Source of the DNA: Nonomuraea antri
GTDB lineage: Bacteria > Actinomycetota > Actinomycetes > Streptosporangiales > Streptosporangiaceae
Length of the DNA: 41,019 nucleotides
Reading direction: 5' to 3'
Assembly (NCBI RefSeq): GCF_013283785.1
Contig: NZ_JABCPZ010000084.1
Span: forward strand, 1 to 41,019
The notes under the pieces were generated by a model that saw only the letters and a list, made by a program, of their open reading frames with translations, searched no databases and was not told the DNA's origin. Made by a program: the position numbers and the translations under genes. Below, in pieces: positions 1 to 7,802 of the stretch; position 1 is the first letter of the stretch, and the number at the start of each line of letters is the position of its first letter.

Positions 1-175
1 GCCTTCACCGGCAGGGCCTTCGACGATGAGTTTTCGCGACCGGGGTTTCGACGCTCGGATTTCGCGACCGGCGCTTTCGACGCTCGGGCGTTCGCCGGCG
101 GGACCTTCAGCGCCGTCCGGGCATTCGCGGGCGGGGCTTCCACTGCCGTTCGGGCTTTCAGCGGCGGCGTGAAGG
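1..175. repeat. Degenerate ~30-33 bp tandem repeat, possibly the end of a repetitive protein gene
   Basis: The left edge holds about five degenerate units of 29-33 bp, each containing a TTCGCG/TTCAGC-like core and a (C)GG end. Plus-strand frame 1 is open from the window edge to a TGA at 208-210. It reads as an 11-residue period of the type RAFAGGTFSAV / RAFAGGASTAV / RAFSGG. This could be the C-terminus of a Phe/Gly/Ala-repeat protein overlapping the end of the convergent monooxygenase gene, or non-coding repeats with a fortuitous frame. The piece is too short to decide. Confidence 0.4.
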
Positions 176-1450
176 CGTCGCGTTACCCTGCGCGCCCGTC
201 GGGCCGGTGACTGGATCGGTGGCGGCAGTGGGGGCGGCTGAGGAGGAGATGGGGGGCTGCCATCCCAGCAGATCGTCCATCGACTTCAGCATCCGGTCCG
301 AGCTGAGCTTCCCGGCCAGCGACATGGCCGCATCCCGCACCCGGACCGCGACCGGGTTGCGCACCTTGGTGGCCCGGCACACGGACATGCTGCGGCTGAC
401 GATCTTCGACGTCCGCTCGAGCCGGGCAGCCGTGTACGCCTCCAGCCCGCCGGCGACATCGCCGTCCACCAGGTGGGCGAGCACGATGGCGTCCTCGATG
501 GCCTGGCAGGCGCCCTGCCCGAGGTTCGGCGTCATCGGATGCGCGGCGTCGCCCACCAGCGCCACCCGGCCGCTGTGGTAGGCGGGCAACGGGGTGTCCA
601 GGTAGTACACGTCGTTGCGGATGATCCGCGCGGGATCGGCGTCACGCAGCAACTGCGGAATCGGGTCGTGCCAGTCGTCGAACCTGCGCAGCAGCTCCGC
701 CCGCTCGTCCTCGTGAACGGCGCCCGCGGGTGACAGGTCGGTCGCGTAGAAGTACACGAGGTCGTCGGCCACCTGGTGACTGCCGAACACCAGCCCCTTG
801 CCCCACGACTCCGAACTCGGAATGCGCAGCCCCGGACTGGGCACCAGCCCCCGCCACGCGGTCACCCCCGAGTACCTGGGGCCGGGGTGCGCGGGGAAGA
901 TCGTCCGCCGGGTGACCGAGTGAATCCCATCGGCCGCGACCACCAGATCCGCCACCAACTCCCCGACTCCATCACCGGTTCCAGTACCCGTCCCTGTCCC
1001 GGCCCAGGTGTCGGGGAGGCTTGGGTTGTTCGCCGGGGCGGTGTGGACGATGCCCGTCGCCGGGTCCACGGCTGTGACGGCGGTGTTCAGGCGCAGGGCG
1101 TCCGGGGCGAGGGCGCCCACCAGGATGTCCATGAGCGTCGCACGCAACGCGACCACCACCGAGTCCCCGTACCGCTCCCGGGCGTTGTCCTCGGTGGTCT
1201 GCACCAGCCAGCGTCCGTCAGGACGCCGGATCCCCGCCTGCCCCTGCACCCGGGACAGCGAGCGGAGCCGGTCGCCGAGTCCCAGCGTGTCGAGTGCCTT
1301 CAGCGCGTTGGCGGCGATCGCCAACCCCGAACCCACCGGGTCGATCGACTGTGCGCGTTCCAGCACGGTCACGTCCCAGCCTTTGCGCTGGAGCGCGATC
1401 GCCGTGGTCAGCCCGCCGACGCCGGCTCCGATCACTACGGCCTTGGGCAT
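158..1450 (-). CDS. FAD-dependent aromatic-type monooxygenase
   Basis: 430-residue class A flavoprotein hydroxylase (PHBH/salicylate hydroxylase superfamily), expected to use NAD(P)H and O2 to hydroxylate a small aromatic or polyketide-like substrate in the cytoplasm. The N-terminal FAD Rossmann motif GAGVGG is at residues 8-13. The mid-protein ADG motif follows (AADGIHSVTRR), then the second FAD motif GDAAHPMTPNLGQG near residues 300-313. A Gly-Thr dipeptide run (GTGTGTGTG) interrupts the sequence around residue 155 and looks like slippage-prone low complexity. AGGAGG (complement of 1456-1461) sits just before the ATG. The gene is divergent from the TetR gene and shares its operator region, so TetR-controlled induction is likely. 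The substrate cannot be read from sequence. Confidence 0.9.
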   Translation of the reverse strand: MPKAVVIGAGVGGLTTAIALQRKGWDVTVLERAQSIDPVGSGLAIAANALKALDTLGLGDRLRSLSRVQGQAGIRRPDGRWLVQTTEDNARERYGDSVVVALRATLMDILVGALAPDALRLNTAVTAVDPATGIVHTAPANNPSLPDTWAGTGTGTGTGDGVGELVADLVVAADGIHSVTRRTIFPAHPGPRYSGVTAWRGLVPSPGLRIPSSESWGKGLVFGSHQVADDLVYFYATDLSPAGAVHEDERAELLRRFDDWHDPIPQLLRDADPARIIRNDVYYLDTPLPAYHSGRVALVGDAAHPMTPNLGQGACQAIEDAIVLAHLVDGDVAGGLEAYTAARLERTSKIVSRSMSVCRATKVRNPVAVRVRDAAMSLAGKLSSDRMLKSMDDLLGWQPPISSSAAPTAATDPVTGPTGAQGNATPSRRR

Positions 1451-1468
1451 TGCAGCCTCCTGCTCGTT

Positions 1469-1527
1469 AACTACGTCTGTAGTTTCACCATACTACGGCT
1501 GTAGTCGGTGTGCACTACCTCTGTAGT
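1469..1527. promoter_or_regulatory. Triple palindromic TetR operator with 22-bp periodicity
   Basis: CTAC-N4-GTAG palindromes start at 1471, 1493 and 1515, exactly 22 bp apart (two helical turns). The first is the longest perfect form (AACTAC GTCT GTAGTT, 1469-1484). The other two keep ACTAC-N4-GTAGT. The array fills the gap between the monooxygenase and TetR start codons and ends 10 bp before the TetR GTG. It is the probable binding array for the adjacent regulator, controlling both directions. Confidence 0.85.
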
Positions 1528-1536
1528 ATCTGGATC

Positions 1537-2100
1537 GTGAAACGCTCAGACACCGTCGCCGACGCGGCGATCGCCCTGCTGGCCGAGCGCGGCATGCGCG
1601 GCCTGACCCATCGGGCCGTCGACGAGGTCGCGGGCCTGCCGCCGGGATCCACGTCCAACCTGGCCAGGACGCGGGCGGCCCTGCTGGAGCTGACCCTGTC
1701 GCGGCTCACCGACCTCGAACACGAGGCGGTCTCCAGCGCGCTGCGTGCCGACGCGTCCGCCTCGCCCGACCTGGCGGCGCTGCTGGCCGAGGCCATCCAG
1801 GTGCAGCTCAGCGACCGTAACCGCACGCTCGCCCGGTACGAGCTGGCACTGGAGGCGACGCGCCGGCCCGAACTCCGCAAGATCTACGACGAGGCCGGGC
1901 GCCGCTTCCGCGACCCGGCCGTCGGCTTGTTGGCCGCCGTCGGTTCGACGGACCCGCTACGGCATGCGCGGCAACTGGTGGCGTTCGGCGAGGGGCTGAT
2001 GTTCGACGCGATCGCGGGGGCGGGCAGCGAACCGACCTTCGACGACCTTCGGGAGGCGTTCCGCGAGTTGTTGTCCGGCATGCTCGGCCGCCACTCCTGA
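1537..2100 (+). CDS. TetR-family repressor of the adjacent monooxygenase
   Basis: About 187 residues, the normal TetR size. The N-terminal helix-turn-helix lies in residues 1-45 (pattern ADAAIALLAERGMRGLTHRAVDEVAGLPPGST). The C-terminal ligand-binding helices are unlike any family I can name. The frame is open from a GTG at 1510, but that start would put the third operator copy inside the gene. I therefore prefer the GTG at 1537, which begins VKRSDTVADAAI, the usual TetR opening. No strong Shine-Dalgarno is seen, so a leaderless or weakly initiated message is possible. It is divergent from the FAD monooxygenase with the three operators between them, which implies autoregulation and control of that enzyme by its substrate or product. 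Confidence 0.88.
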   Translation: MKRSDTVADAAIALLAERGMRGLTHRAVDEVAGLPPGSTSNLARTRAALLELTLSRLTDLEHEAVSSALRADASASPDLAALLAEAIQVQLSDRNRTLARYELALEATRRPELRKIYDEAGRRFRDPAVGLLAAVGSTDPLRHARQLVAFGEGLMFDAIAGAGSEPTFDDLREAFRELLSGMLGRHS

Positions 2101-2107
2101 CGTCCCC

Positions 2108-2245
2108 GTCCTGTGGCCCTCCGTCCTGTGGCCCTCCGTCCTGTGGCCCTCCGTCCTGAGGTCCCCTCCTGCGGGTTCGCGTCCTGCGGGTTCGCGTCCC
2201 CGGGGGTTCGCGTCCCGTGGGTTCGCGTCCCGAGGTTCGCGTCGT
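2108..2245. repeat. Two adjoining 15-bp tandem repeat arrays between convergent genes
   Basis: GTCCTGTGGCCCTCC is repeated three times without error at 2108-2122, 2123-2137 and 2138-2152. From about 2171 to 2245 a second family follows, GCGGGTTCGCGTCCT and close variants, about five copies with the same 15-bp spacing. The arrays occupy the 223-bp gap between the TetR stop (2100) and the stop of the convergent propeller gene (2324). No hairpin with a U-tract was seen. They look like slippage-generated minisatellites. Confidence 0.8.
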
Positions 2246-2323
2246 GTGGGTCTCCCGTTGTGCGGGTTTCCGTTGTGTGGGGCGGGACGGGTTATGGAGG
2301 TCGGTCGTGAGTTGGTGCTCGGG

Positions 2324-4735
2324 TCATGTGGTCGGGCAGGTGGGGCGGTATTGGAGTTCGGGTAGGTGTCGTCCCCACTCCTCCGGCGAAAGCCCCCCGT
2401 ACTTCTCACACACCCCCGCCACCGCCCGCCCGAGATCCTTCGGCGCCGCGTGTGCGAGGTCGATCGTGATCACCGTCCCCCGGTCGCTCAGCACGTGCAG
2501 CCACCGCCCTCCGTGCACCGGCACGGCCACCGCCGGGCGGTCCACGCCGGCCGCCGGTACCTGCCTGTCCAGCAGCAGCGTCCCGTCCGTGGCCAGCCAG
2601 ACCCGTACCCGGTCGGCGTCCGTGGCGGCCATGAGCAGGCCGTCGGCGCTGAAGCGCAGGATGCCGGGCGAGGGACGCAGGCGGGCCGGCAGCGTCGGCA
2701 CCCCGTCCAGGTCGTAGATCTGGATGCCGGTCTCCTCGGCTATCGCCACCCGGCCGCTCGGCGTGAACGTCGTGTACTCCCAGGGCATCCGGTCCAGCCA
2801 CGGCGCGGGGGTCGTGGCGCCGTCCCGTCTGATCTCGGAGCGTTTGCCGGCGAACACCAGCGACACCTCGTCGCGCGGCCCCACCACCACGTGCTCGCCG
2901 GCGAAGACGGCGCGCCTGGCGCGCAGGTCCCACGCCCACCTCTCGCCCGACTGCGGGGCGGCGGCGAACAGCAGCCCGCCGCCGGGGCTGAACCAGGCCG
3001 ACTGCCCGGGGGTGCTCAGTCCCAGCCCGCGGCCGAACGGCGGGCCGACGGCGGCGCTCCCGGTGTCCCACAGGTACGAGCGGTCGACGCCGACCAGCGC
3101 CAGCGTCTCGCCGTCCGGCGACCAGGCCATCGCCCTGATGCTCTGCTCCGGTTCGGACGCCTGGGCGACGATCTCGCGCGAGCGCACGTCGTACACGCGC
3201 AGCCGGCCGTCGGTGAGTGCGGCGAGCCGCTGGCCGTCGAGGCTGATCGCGTGCAGCGAGCGCGGGCCCGCGTGCGGGTCGGCGAACACCGACACCGCCG
3301 GGTCGGACGCCGCCGCGGTCAGCACCCGCTGGGCCTCGGGGGTGCGGGCCAGGCTCCACGCGGCCAGGCCGAGCTTGCGCGCCGTCACCGGGTCGGACAG
3401 CCGCAGCGCCTCCGCCCTGGACGCCGCCACCTTCGCCATGGCCAGGTCCAGACGCCCGTCCGCGGCGCTGTGCTGCAGGAAGGCGACCAGCACCGCGATC
3501 GCCGCCACCGACGCGAGCGCCGCAGTGATCGTCCGCCGCCGGCGTCGCGCCCGGCGTCTGGCCCCGGCGAGACCGGCGTCGACGAACGACTGCTCACTCG
3601 CGCTCAGCGTCACATGCCTGCGGGCGCTGGCGGCCCAGGCGAGCGTCCGGTCCAGCAGTTCGTCGCGGAACAGGTCGCTCTCGCGGCGTCCGCCGGACTC
3701 CCACTCGCGCGCCGCCCGCGCCAGCTCCCTGTGCACGGCCAGGCCGTCGCGCTCGGCCTCCAGCCATTCGTGCAGCCGCGGCCAGGCCCGCAGCAGCGCC
3801 GCGGGCGTGATCGTCACCCGCTCGTCGGTGACGAGCAGCAACCCACCCTTCCCGTACGACTCCAGCACCCGCTCGATGGCCGCCGCCTCGTCCGCGGACC
3901 GCCCGGCCACCAGGTCCTCGCCGGCCGCGGCGCGTACCGTGTCGGTGCCGTCCGGGTCCAGGTCGACCAGGCGCAGGAAGACCTCCGGCACCAGATCCTG
4001 GTCGGCCCGGCTGAGCTGCAGGTAGAGGGTTTCCGCGCGGGCCCCGAGCGGCGGGTCGTCGATCGGCTCCGGCGGCAGCAGGCGGCCCTGCTGCGACGGC
4101 GGTGCGTCGAGCAGGGCCATCAGGAGCCTGCGGGCGTCCGGCCGATGTTCGGGGTCGGGCTTGATGGCGGCGGTGACCAGTTCGCGTAACAGGCGGTCGA
4201 GACGTTCGCGGCCGGCTAATCGGTCGTGCGCGGCGAAGGCCAGCACCCGTCCCCAGGCCTGGACGTCGTCGGCGGGCACGTGATCGGCGGGCGCGAGCCC
4301 GAGCCCGACCAGCCGCGGACCCTCCGCGCCGAGCACGACCCGGTCGGGGGTGAGCCGCCCGTGCACCGCGCCCGCCTCGTGCACCGAGGCCAGCGCGGTG
4401 GCCATGGCGGCGGCCAGCCGGTAGAGGTCGTCGGCGGCCAGGTGCCCGTGCCGGTCGACGACCTGGCGCAAGGTCGGCCCTTCGACGTATTCGCTGACCA
4501 GGTACGGGGGAGCGGCGTCGAGCCGGGCGTCGATCAGGCGGGCCACCGACAGCGAGCGCACCCGCATCGCGGCCTCGACCCCGGCCCCGGCCCCGGCCGC
4601 CAAGGGACCGCCCGCCTCGGGCTCGTCGAGTATGCGCAGCGCGTAACGCGTGCCCGACTCGTCGTACGCCTCGACCTCCCGCCCGCCGTCGCCGAGCCGG
4701 TCGCCGAGCCAGTAGCCCCCCAGCCGATCAGTCAT
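2324..4735 (-). CDS. Pseudokinase - STAND C-terminal region - transmembrane - beta-propeller protein
   Basis: 803 residues. Residues 1-215 have the fold pattern of a Ser/Thr kinase (hinge-like LVSEYVEGPTLRQVV; VHEAGAVHGRLTPDRVVLG), but the catalytic signatures are gone: YALRIL replaces the VAIK lysine, HGRLTPDR the HRDLKPxN loop, and VGLGL the DFG. Residues about 235-400 match the part of nSTAND1 proteins that follows the NTPase (ALLRAWPRLHEWL...REWESGG), yet no P-loop is present. An Arg-rich stretch and one membrane helix (about 398-420) are followed by a WD40-like propeller (about 470-770). The tail (CEKYGGLSPEEW...YRPTCP) is typical of STAND-WD40 proteins. It lies 24 bp behind the GNAT gene and is probably co-transcribed. 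A signalling or scaffold role is inferred; no catalysis is expected. Confidence 0.8.
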   Translation of the reverse strand: MTDRLGGYWLGDRLGDGGREVEAYDESGTRYALRILDEPEAGGPLAAGAGAGVEAAMRVRSLSVARLIDARLDAAPPYLVSEYVEGPTLRQVVDRHGHLAADDLYRLAAAMATALASVHEAGAVHGRLTPDRVVLGAEGPRLVGLGLAPADHVPADDVQAWGRVLAFAAHDRLAGRERLDRLLRELVTAAIKPDPEHRPDARRLLMALLDAPPSQQGRLLPPEPIDDPPLGARAETLYLQLSRADQDLVPEVFLRLVDLDPDGTDTVRAAAGEDLVAGRSADEAAAIERVLESYGKGGLLLVTDERVTITPAALLRAWPRLHEWLEAERDGLAVHRELARAAREWESGGRRESDLFRDELLDRTLAWAASARRHVTLSASEQSFVDAGLAGARRRARRRRRTITAALASVAAIAVLVAFLQHSAADGRLDLAMAKVAASRAEALRLSDPVTARKLGLAAWSLARTPEAQRVLTAAASDPAVSVFADPHAGPRSLHAISLDGQRLAALTDGRLRVYDVRSREIVAQASEPEQSIRAMAWSPDGETLALVGVDRSYLWDTGSAAVGPPFGRGLGLSTPGQSAWFSPGGGLLFAAAPQSGERWAWDLRARRAVFAGEHVVVGPRDEVSLVFAGKRSEIRRDGATTPAPWLDRMPWEYTTFTPSGRVAIAEETGIQIYDLDGVPTLPARLRPSPGILRFSADGLLMAATDADRVRVWLATDGTLLLDRQVPAAGVDRPAVAVPVHGGRWLHVLSDRGTVITIDLAHAAPKDLGRAVAGVCEKYGGLSPEEWGRHLPELQYRPTCPTT

Positions 4736-4759
4736 GCGGGATTAGATGCCGCCCTTCAG

Positions 4760-5332
4760 CTAACGGTTCAGGCGCGCCCGGTGCTGCGGCCACTCCTCTT
4801 CGAGGATGCCGAAAACCACGGTGTCGCGCCAGGTGCCGTCCTGCCTCTTGCGGTGCCGGCGCAGCGTGCCCTCGTACAGACCGCCGATGCGCTTGATGGC
4901 GTTCTGCGACCTGAGGTTGAGCACGTCCGTCTTGAGCATCACCCGGTTGTAGCCGAGCGTGAACGCGTGGTCGATGAGCAGCAGCTTGCACGCCGTGTTC
5001 ACGGCCGTGCGCCACACCGCCCGGCCGTACCAGGTCCAGCCGATCTCGACGCTGTACTCGAAACCGGGCACGTCGGCGTACGTCGTCCAGCCGACCGCGC
5101 GGCCGGTCTCCTTCGAGATCACCGCGAGCGGGACGTGCTGGTCGTCGTCGATCAGCTTGCGCGCCAGCTTGCCCAGTTCCTCCTCGGTACGCGGGGCGGC
5201 GGTGAGCCAGCGCCACACCTCGTCGTCCCCGCCTCCCGCGGCGAACAGGTCGGGCACGTGGCCCATGGACAGGGGCTCGAGCCGGACGACCTCGTTCTCG
5301 AGCACGACGGGGGCAGGCAACTTCGCGGTCAT
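4760..5332 (-). CDS. GNAT-family N-acetyltransferase, RimJ/RimL type
   Basis: 190 residues from the ATG at 5332; a GTG three codons upstream is also in frame. It follows the RimJ/RimL (Acetyltransf_3) layout: an opening VVLENEVVRLEPLS strand, the central EIGWTWYGRAVWRTAVNTACKLLLIDHAF acetyl-CoA-binding segment, and the LRSQNAIKRIGGLYEGTLRRH motif that closes this subfamily. Enzymes of this group transfer acetyl from acetyl-CoA to protein N-termini or small amines. The substrate is unknown. It is first in a short minus-strand pair with the pseudokinase/propeller gene, which starts 24 bp after its stop. Confidence 0.87.
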   Translation of the reverse strand: MTAKLPAPVVLENEVVRLEPLSMGHVPDLFAAGGGDDEVWRWLTAAPRTEEELGKLARKLIDDDQHVPLAVISKETGRAVGWTTYADVPGFEYSVEIGWTWYGRAVWRTAVNTACKLLLIDHAFTLGYNRVMLKTDVLNLRSQNAIKRIGGLYEGTLRRHRKRQDGTWRDTVVFGILEEEWPQHRARLNR

Positions 5333-5412
5333 GCCGCACACCTTATGAGCTGGGCGGAGTCCGGATCAGGGCCACCTTGCCCGGTTTGCGGGGAACCACC
5401 TGTCGACAGTCA

Positions 5413-5428
5413 TACCGGCCGGTCGGTA
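5413..5428. promoter_or_regulatory. Operator for the TetR regulator of the acyl-CoA dehydrogenase operon
   Basis: TACCGGCCGGTCGGTA is a 16-bp palindrome with one mismatched arm pair, 11 bp in front of the first dehydrogenase ATG. It matches the perfect palindrome ACCGAC-TG-GTCGGT at 9473-9486 in front of the TetR gene at the other end of the operon. Both are preceded by CA. Repression of the operon by that TetR protein is the simplest reading. Confidence 0.75.
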
Positions 5429-5439
5429 GGGTCGGACGC

Positions 5440-6642
5440 ATGGACTTCGCCTACGACAGCGTCACCGAGGACCTGCGCGAGCGGCTGCTCCGCTTCATGG
5501 ACGAATGCGTCTACCCCGCCGAGCCCGCCTTCGAGGAACAGGCGGCCGCGAGCGGCTGGAGCCCGCCGCCGCTGATCGACGACCTCAAGGACGAGGCCAG
5601 GAAGCGCGGCCTGTGGAACCTGTTCCTGCCCGGCGACCACGGCGCGGGACTGACGAACCTGCAGTACGCCCCGCTGGCGGAGATCATGGGCCGCAGCCCG
5701 GCCCTCGCCCCGGTGGCCACCAACTGCGCCGCGCCCGACACGGGCAACATGGAGGTGCTCTCCATGTTCGGCACCGACTGGCAGCGCAAGGAGTGGCTGC
5801 GCCCGCTGCTCGACGGCGAGATCCGCTCGGCGTTCGCGATGACCGAGCCCGACGTGGCCTCCTCCGACGCCACCAACATCGCCACCTCCATCGTCCGCGA
5901 CGGCGACGAGTACGTCATCAACGGCCGCAAGTGGTTCATCTCCGGCGCGATGAACCCCAACTGCAAGATCTTCATCGTCATGGGCAAGACGAACCCGGAC
6001 GCGCCCTCGCACCGCCGGCAGAGCATGATCCTGGTACCCCGCGACACGCCGGGCCTGGACGTCAAGCGCGGCATGCACGTGTTCGGCTACAGCGACGCCG
6101 ACCACGGCGGGCACGCCGAGGTCGTCTTCACCGACGTCCGCGTCCCGGCCGAGAACCTGATCGGCGAGGAGGGCGGCGGCTTCGCCATCGCGCAGGCCAG
6201 GCTCGGCCCCGGCCGCATCCACCACTGCATGCGCCTGATCGGCATGGCCGAGCGCGCGGTGGAGCTGATGTGCCGGCGCGCGCTGGGCCGCACCGCCTTC
6301 GGCAAGCCGATCGCGCAGCAGGGCGTGATCCAGGACTGGATCGCCGAGTCGCGCATCAGGATCGAGCAGTTGCGCCTGCTGGTGCTCAAGACCGCCTGGC
6401 TCATGGACACGGTCGGCAACCAGGGCGCGCACACCGAGATCCAGGCCATCAAGATCTCCACCCCGATCACCGTCGAGTGGATCCTGGACAAGGCGATCCA
6501 GGTGCACGGCGCCGGCGGCGTCTCGCAGGACTTCCCGCTGGCCGCGCTCTGGGCGGGCGCCCGCTCCCTGCGCCTGGCCGACGGCCCGGACGAAGTACAC
6601 AAGCGTTCCCTCGCCTACCGCGAACTCAAGAGGTATATGTGA
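5440..6642 (+). CDS. Acyl-CoA dehydrogenase (ACAD10/11-like)
   Basis: 400 residues from the ATG at 5440; the frame is open further upstream, but that would include the operator. FAD-dependent acyl-CoA dehydrogenases introduce a trans-2,3 double bond into an acyl-CoA. The FAD/substrate segment FAMTEPDVASSDATNI and the C-terminal fourth-helix region are clear. The ending LRLADGPDEVHKRSLAYRELKRYM is the signature of the ACAD10/ACAD11 group, with Asp rather than Glu at the usual catalytic-base position. It is the first gene of a three-dehydrogenase operon. Its TGA overlaps the GTG start of the next gene, so the two are translationally coupled. Substrate chain type is unknown. Confidence 0.9.
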   Translation: MDFAYDSVTEDLRERLLRFMDECVYPAEPAFEEQAAASGWSPPPLIDDLKDEARKRGLWNLFLPGDHGAGLTNLQYAPLAEIMGRSPALAPVATNCAAPDTGNMEVLSMFGTDWQRKEWLRPLLDGEIRSAFAMTEPDVASSDATNIATSIVRDGDEYVINGRKWFISGAMNPNCKIFIVMGKTNPDAPSHRRQSMILVPRDTPGLDVKRGMHVFGYSDADHGGHAEVVFTDVRVPAENLIGEEGGGFAIAQARLGPGRIHHCMRLIGMAERAVELMCRRALGRTAFGKPIAQQGVIQDWIAESRIRIEQLRLLVLKTAWLMDTVGNQGAHTEIQAIKISTPITVEWILDKAIQVHGAGGVSQDFPLAALWAGARSLRLADGPDEVHKRSLAYRELKRYM

Positions 6643-7802
6643 ACGAAACGGACATGAAGCAGCGTGTGGCCGCGTTCCTCGGCGAGCACGACCCCGACGG
6701 TGACCGGCTGGAGTTCCTGCGTGCCAGGTTCGACGCCGGTCTGGCCTGGGTCTGGTTCCCAGAAGGGCTGGGCGGGCTGGGGGTGTCGCGCGAGCTGCAG
6801 CAGGTCGTCGAGCGCGAGCTGGCCCACACACCGCAGCTCAACACCGGCGTCCAGGGCATCGGCCTGGGCATGGCGGCGCCGACGATCCTCGCGTTCGGCA
6901 CCGAGGAGCAGCGGCGGCGCTTCCTGCGGCCCCTGTGGACGGGCGAGGAGATCTGGTGCCAGCTGTTCAGCGAGCCCGGCGCCGGGTCCGACCTGGCGAC
7001 GCTCGGCACGCGGGCGGTCAGGGACGGGGACGAATGGGTGGTCGACGGGCAGAAGGTGTGGACGTCCGGCGCGCACCACGCCCGCTGGGCGATCCTGGTC
7101 ACCCGGACCGACCCGGACGTGCCCAAGCACCGCGGCATGACGTACTTCATCTGCGACATGCACGCGCCCGGCGTGGACGTGCGGCCGCTGCGCCAGATCA
7201 CCGGTGAGGCCGAGTTCAACGAGGTGTTCCTGACCGGCGTGCGGCTCGGCGACGACCTGCGGCTGGGCGAGGTGGGCGACGGCTGGCGGGTGGCGCAGAC
7301 CACGCTGATGAACGAGCGGGTGGCCATCGGCGGCGCGCCGGTGCGGCGCGGCGGCGGCATGCTGGCCGCGGTGCTCGACGCCTGGCGCGAACAGCCCGAG
7401 CTGCGCACCCACGACCTGCACCAGCGGCTGCTCGCGCTGTGGGTGGAGGCCGAGGTCACGCGGCTGTCCGGGGCGCGGCTGCGCGAGCAGCTGGCGGCCG
7501 GCCAGCCGGGGCCCGAGGGTTCCGGCATGAAGTTGTCGTTCGCCAAGCTGAACCAGGCGGTGTCCGGTCTGGACGTCGAGATGAGACGGGACCTGGGCTA
7601 CGACGACTGGTCGTTCCGGCGCTCGGAGGACGTCGACTTCTACGGCCGCGGCCCCGGCTACCGGTACCTGCGCGCCAAGGGGAACTCGATCGAGGGCGGC
7701 ACCTCGGAGATCCTGCGCAACATCATCTCCGAGCGGGTGCTCGGCCTGCCCTCCGAACCCCGTATCGACAAGGACGTGCCGTGGAAGGACCTGCCGCGAT
7801 GA
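6639..7802 (+). CDS. Acyl-CoA dehydrogenase, catalytic FadE-like subunit
   Basis: 387 residues starting at GTG 6639 (GTGA overlap with the previous stop), preceded by an AGAGG ribosome site. Middle motifs QLFSEPGAGSDLATLGTRA and WTSGAHHARW are the usual FAD- and acyl-binding stretches. Near the C-terminus, NSIEGGTSEILRNIISERVLGLP carries the Glu that serves as catalytic base in this family. Together with the next gene, which lacks that Glu, it resembles the paired alpha/beta FadE subunits known from mycobacterial steroid side-chain degradation, which form alpha2beta2 tetramers. That pairing is an inference here. The stop overlaps the next ATG (ATGA). Confidence 0.9.
   Translation: MNETDMKQRVAAFLGEHDPDGDRLEFLRARFDAGLAWVWFPEGLGGLGVSRELQQVVERELAHTPQLNTGVQGIGLGMAAPTILAFGTEEQRRRFLRPLWTGEEIWCQLFSEPGAGSDLATLGTRAVRDGDEWVVDGQKVWTSGAHHARWAILVTRTDPDVPKHRGMTYFICDMHAPGVDVRPLRQITGEAEFNEVFLTGVRLGDDLRLGEVGDGWRVAQTTLMNERVAIGGAPVRRGGGMLAAVLDAWREQPELRTHDLHQRLLALWVEAEVTRLSGARLREQLAAGQPGPEGSGMKLSFAKLNQAVSGLDVEMRRDLGYDDWSFRRSEDVDFYGRGPGYRYLRAKGNSIEGGTSEILRNIISERVLGLPSEPRIDKDVPWKDLPR

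Noticed and set aside
2108..2245. CRISPR array
   Set aside because: The 15-bp units adjoin directly with no spacers, and no cas genes are present.
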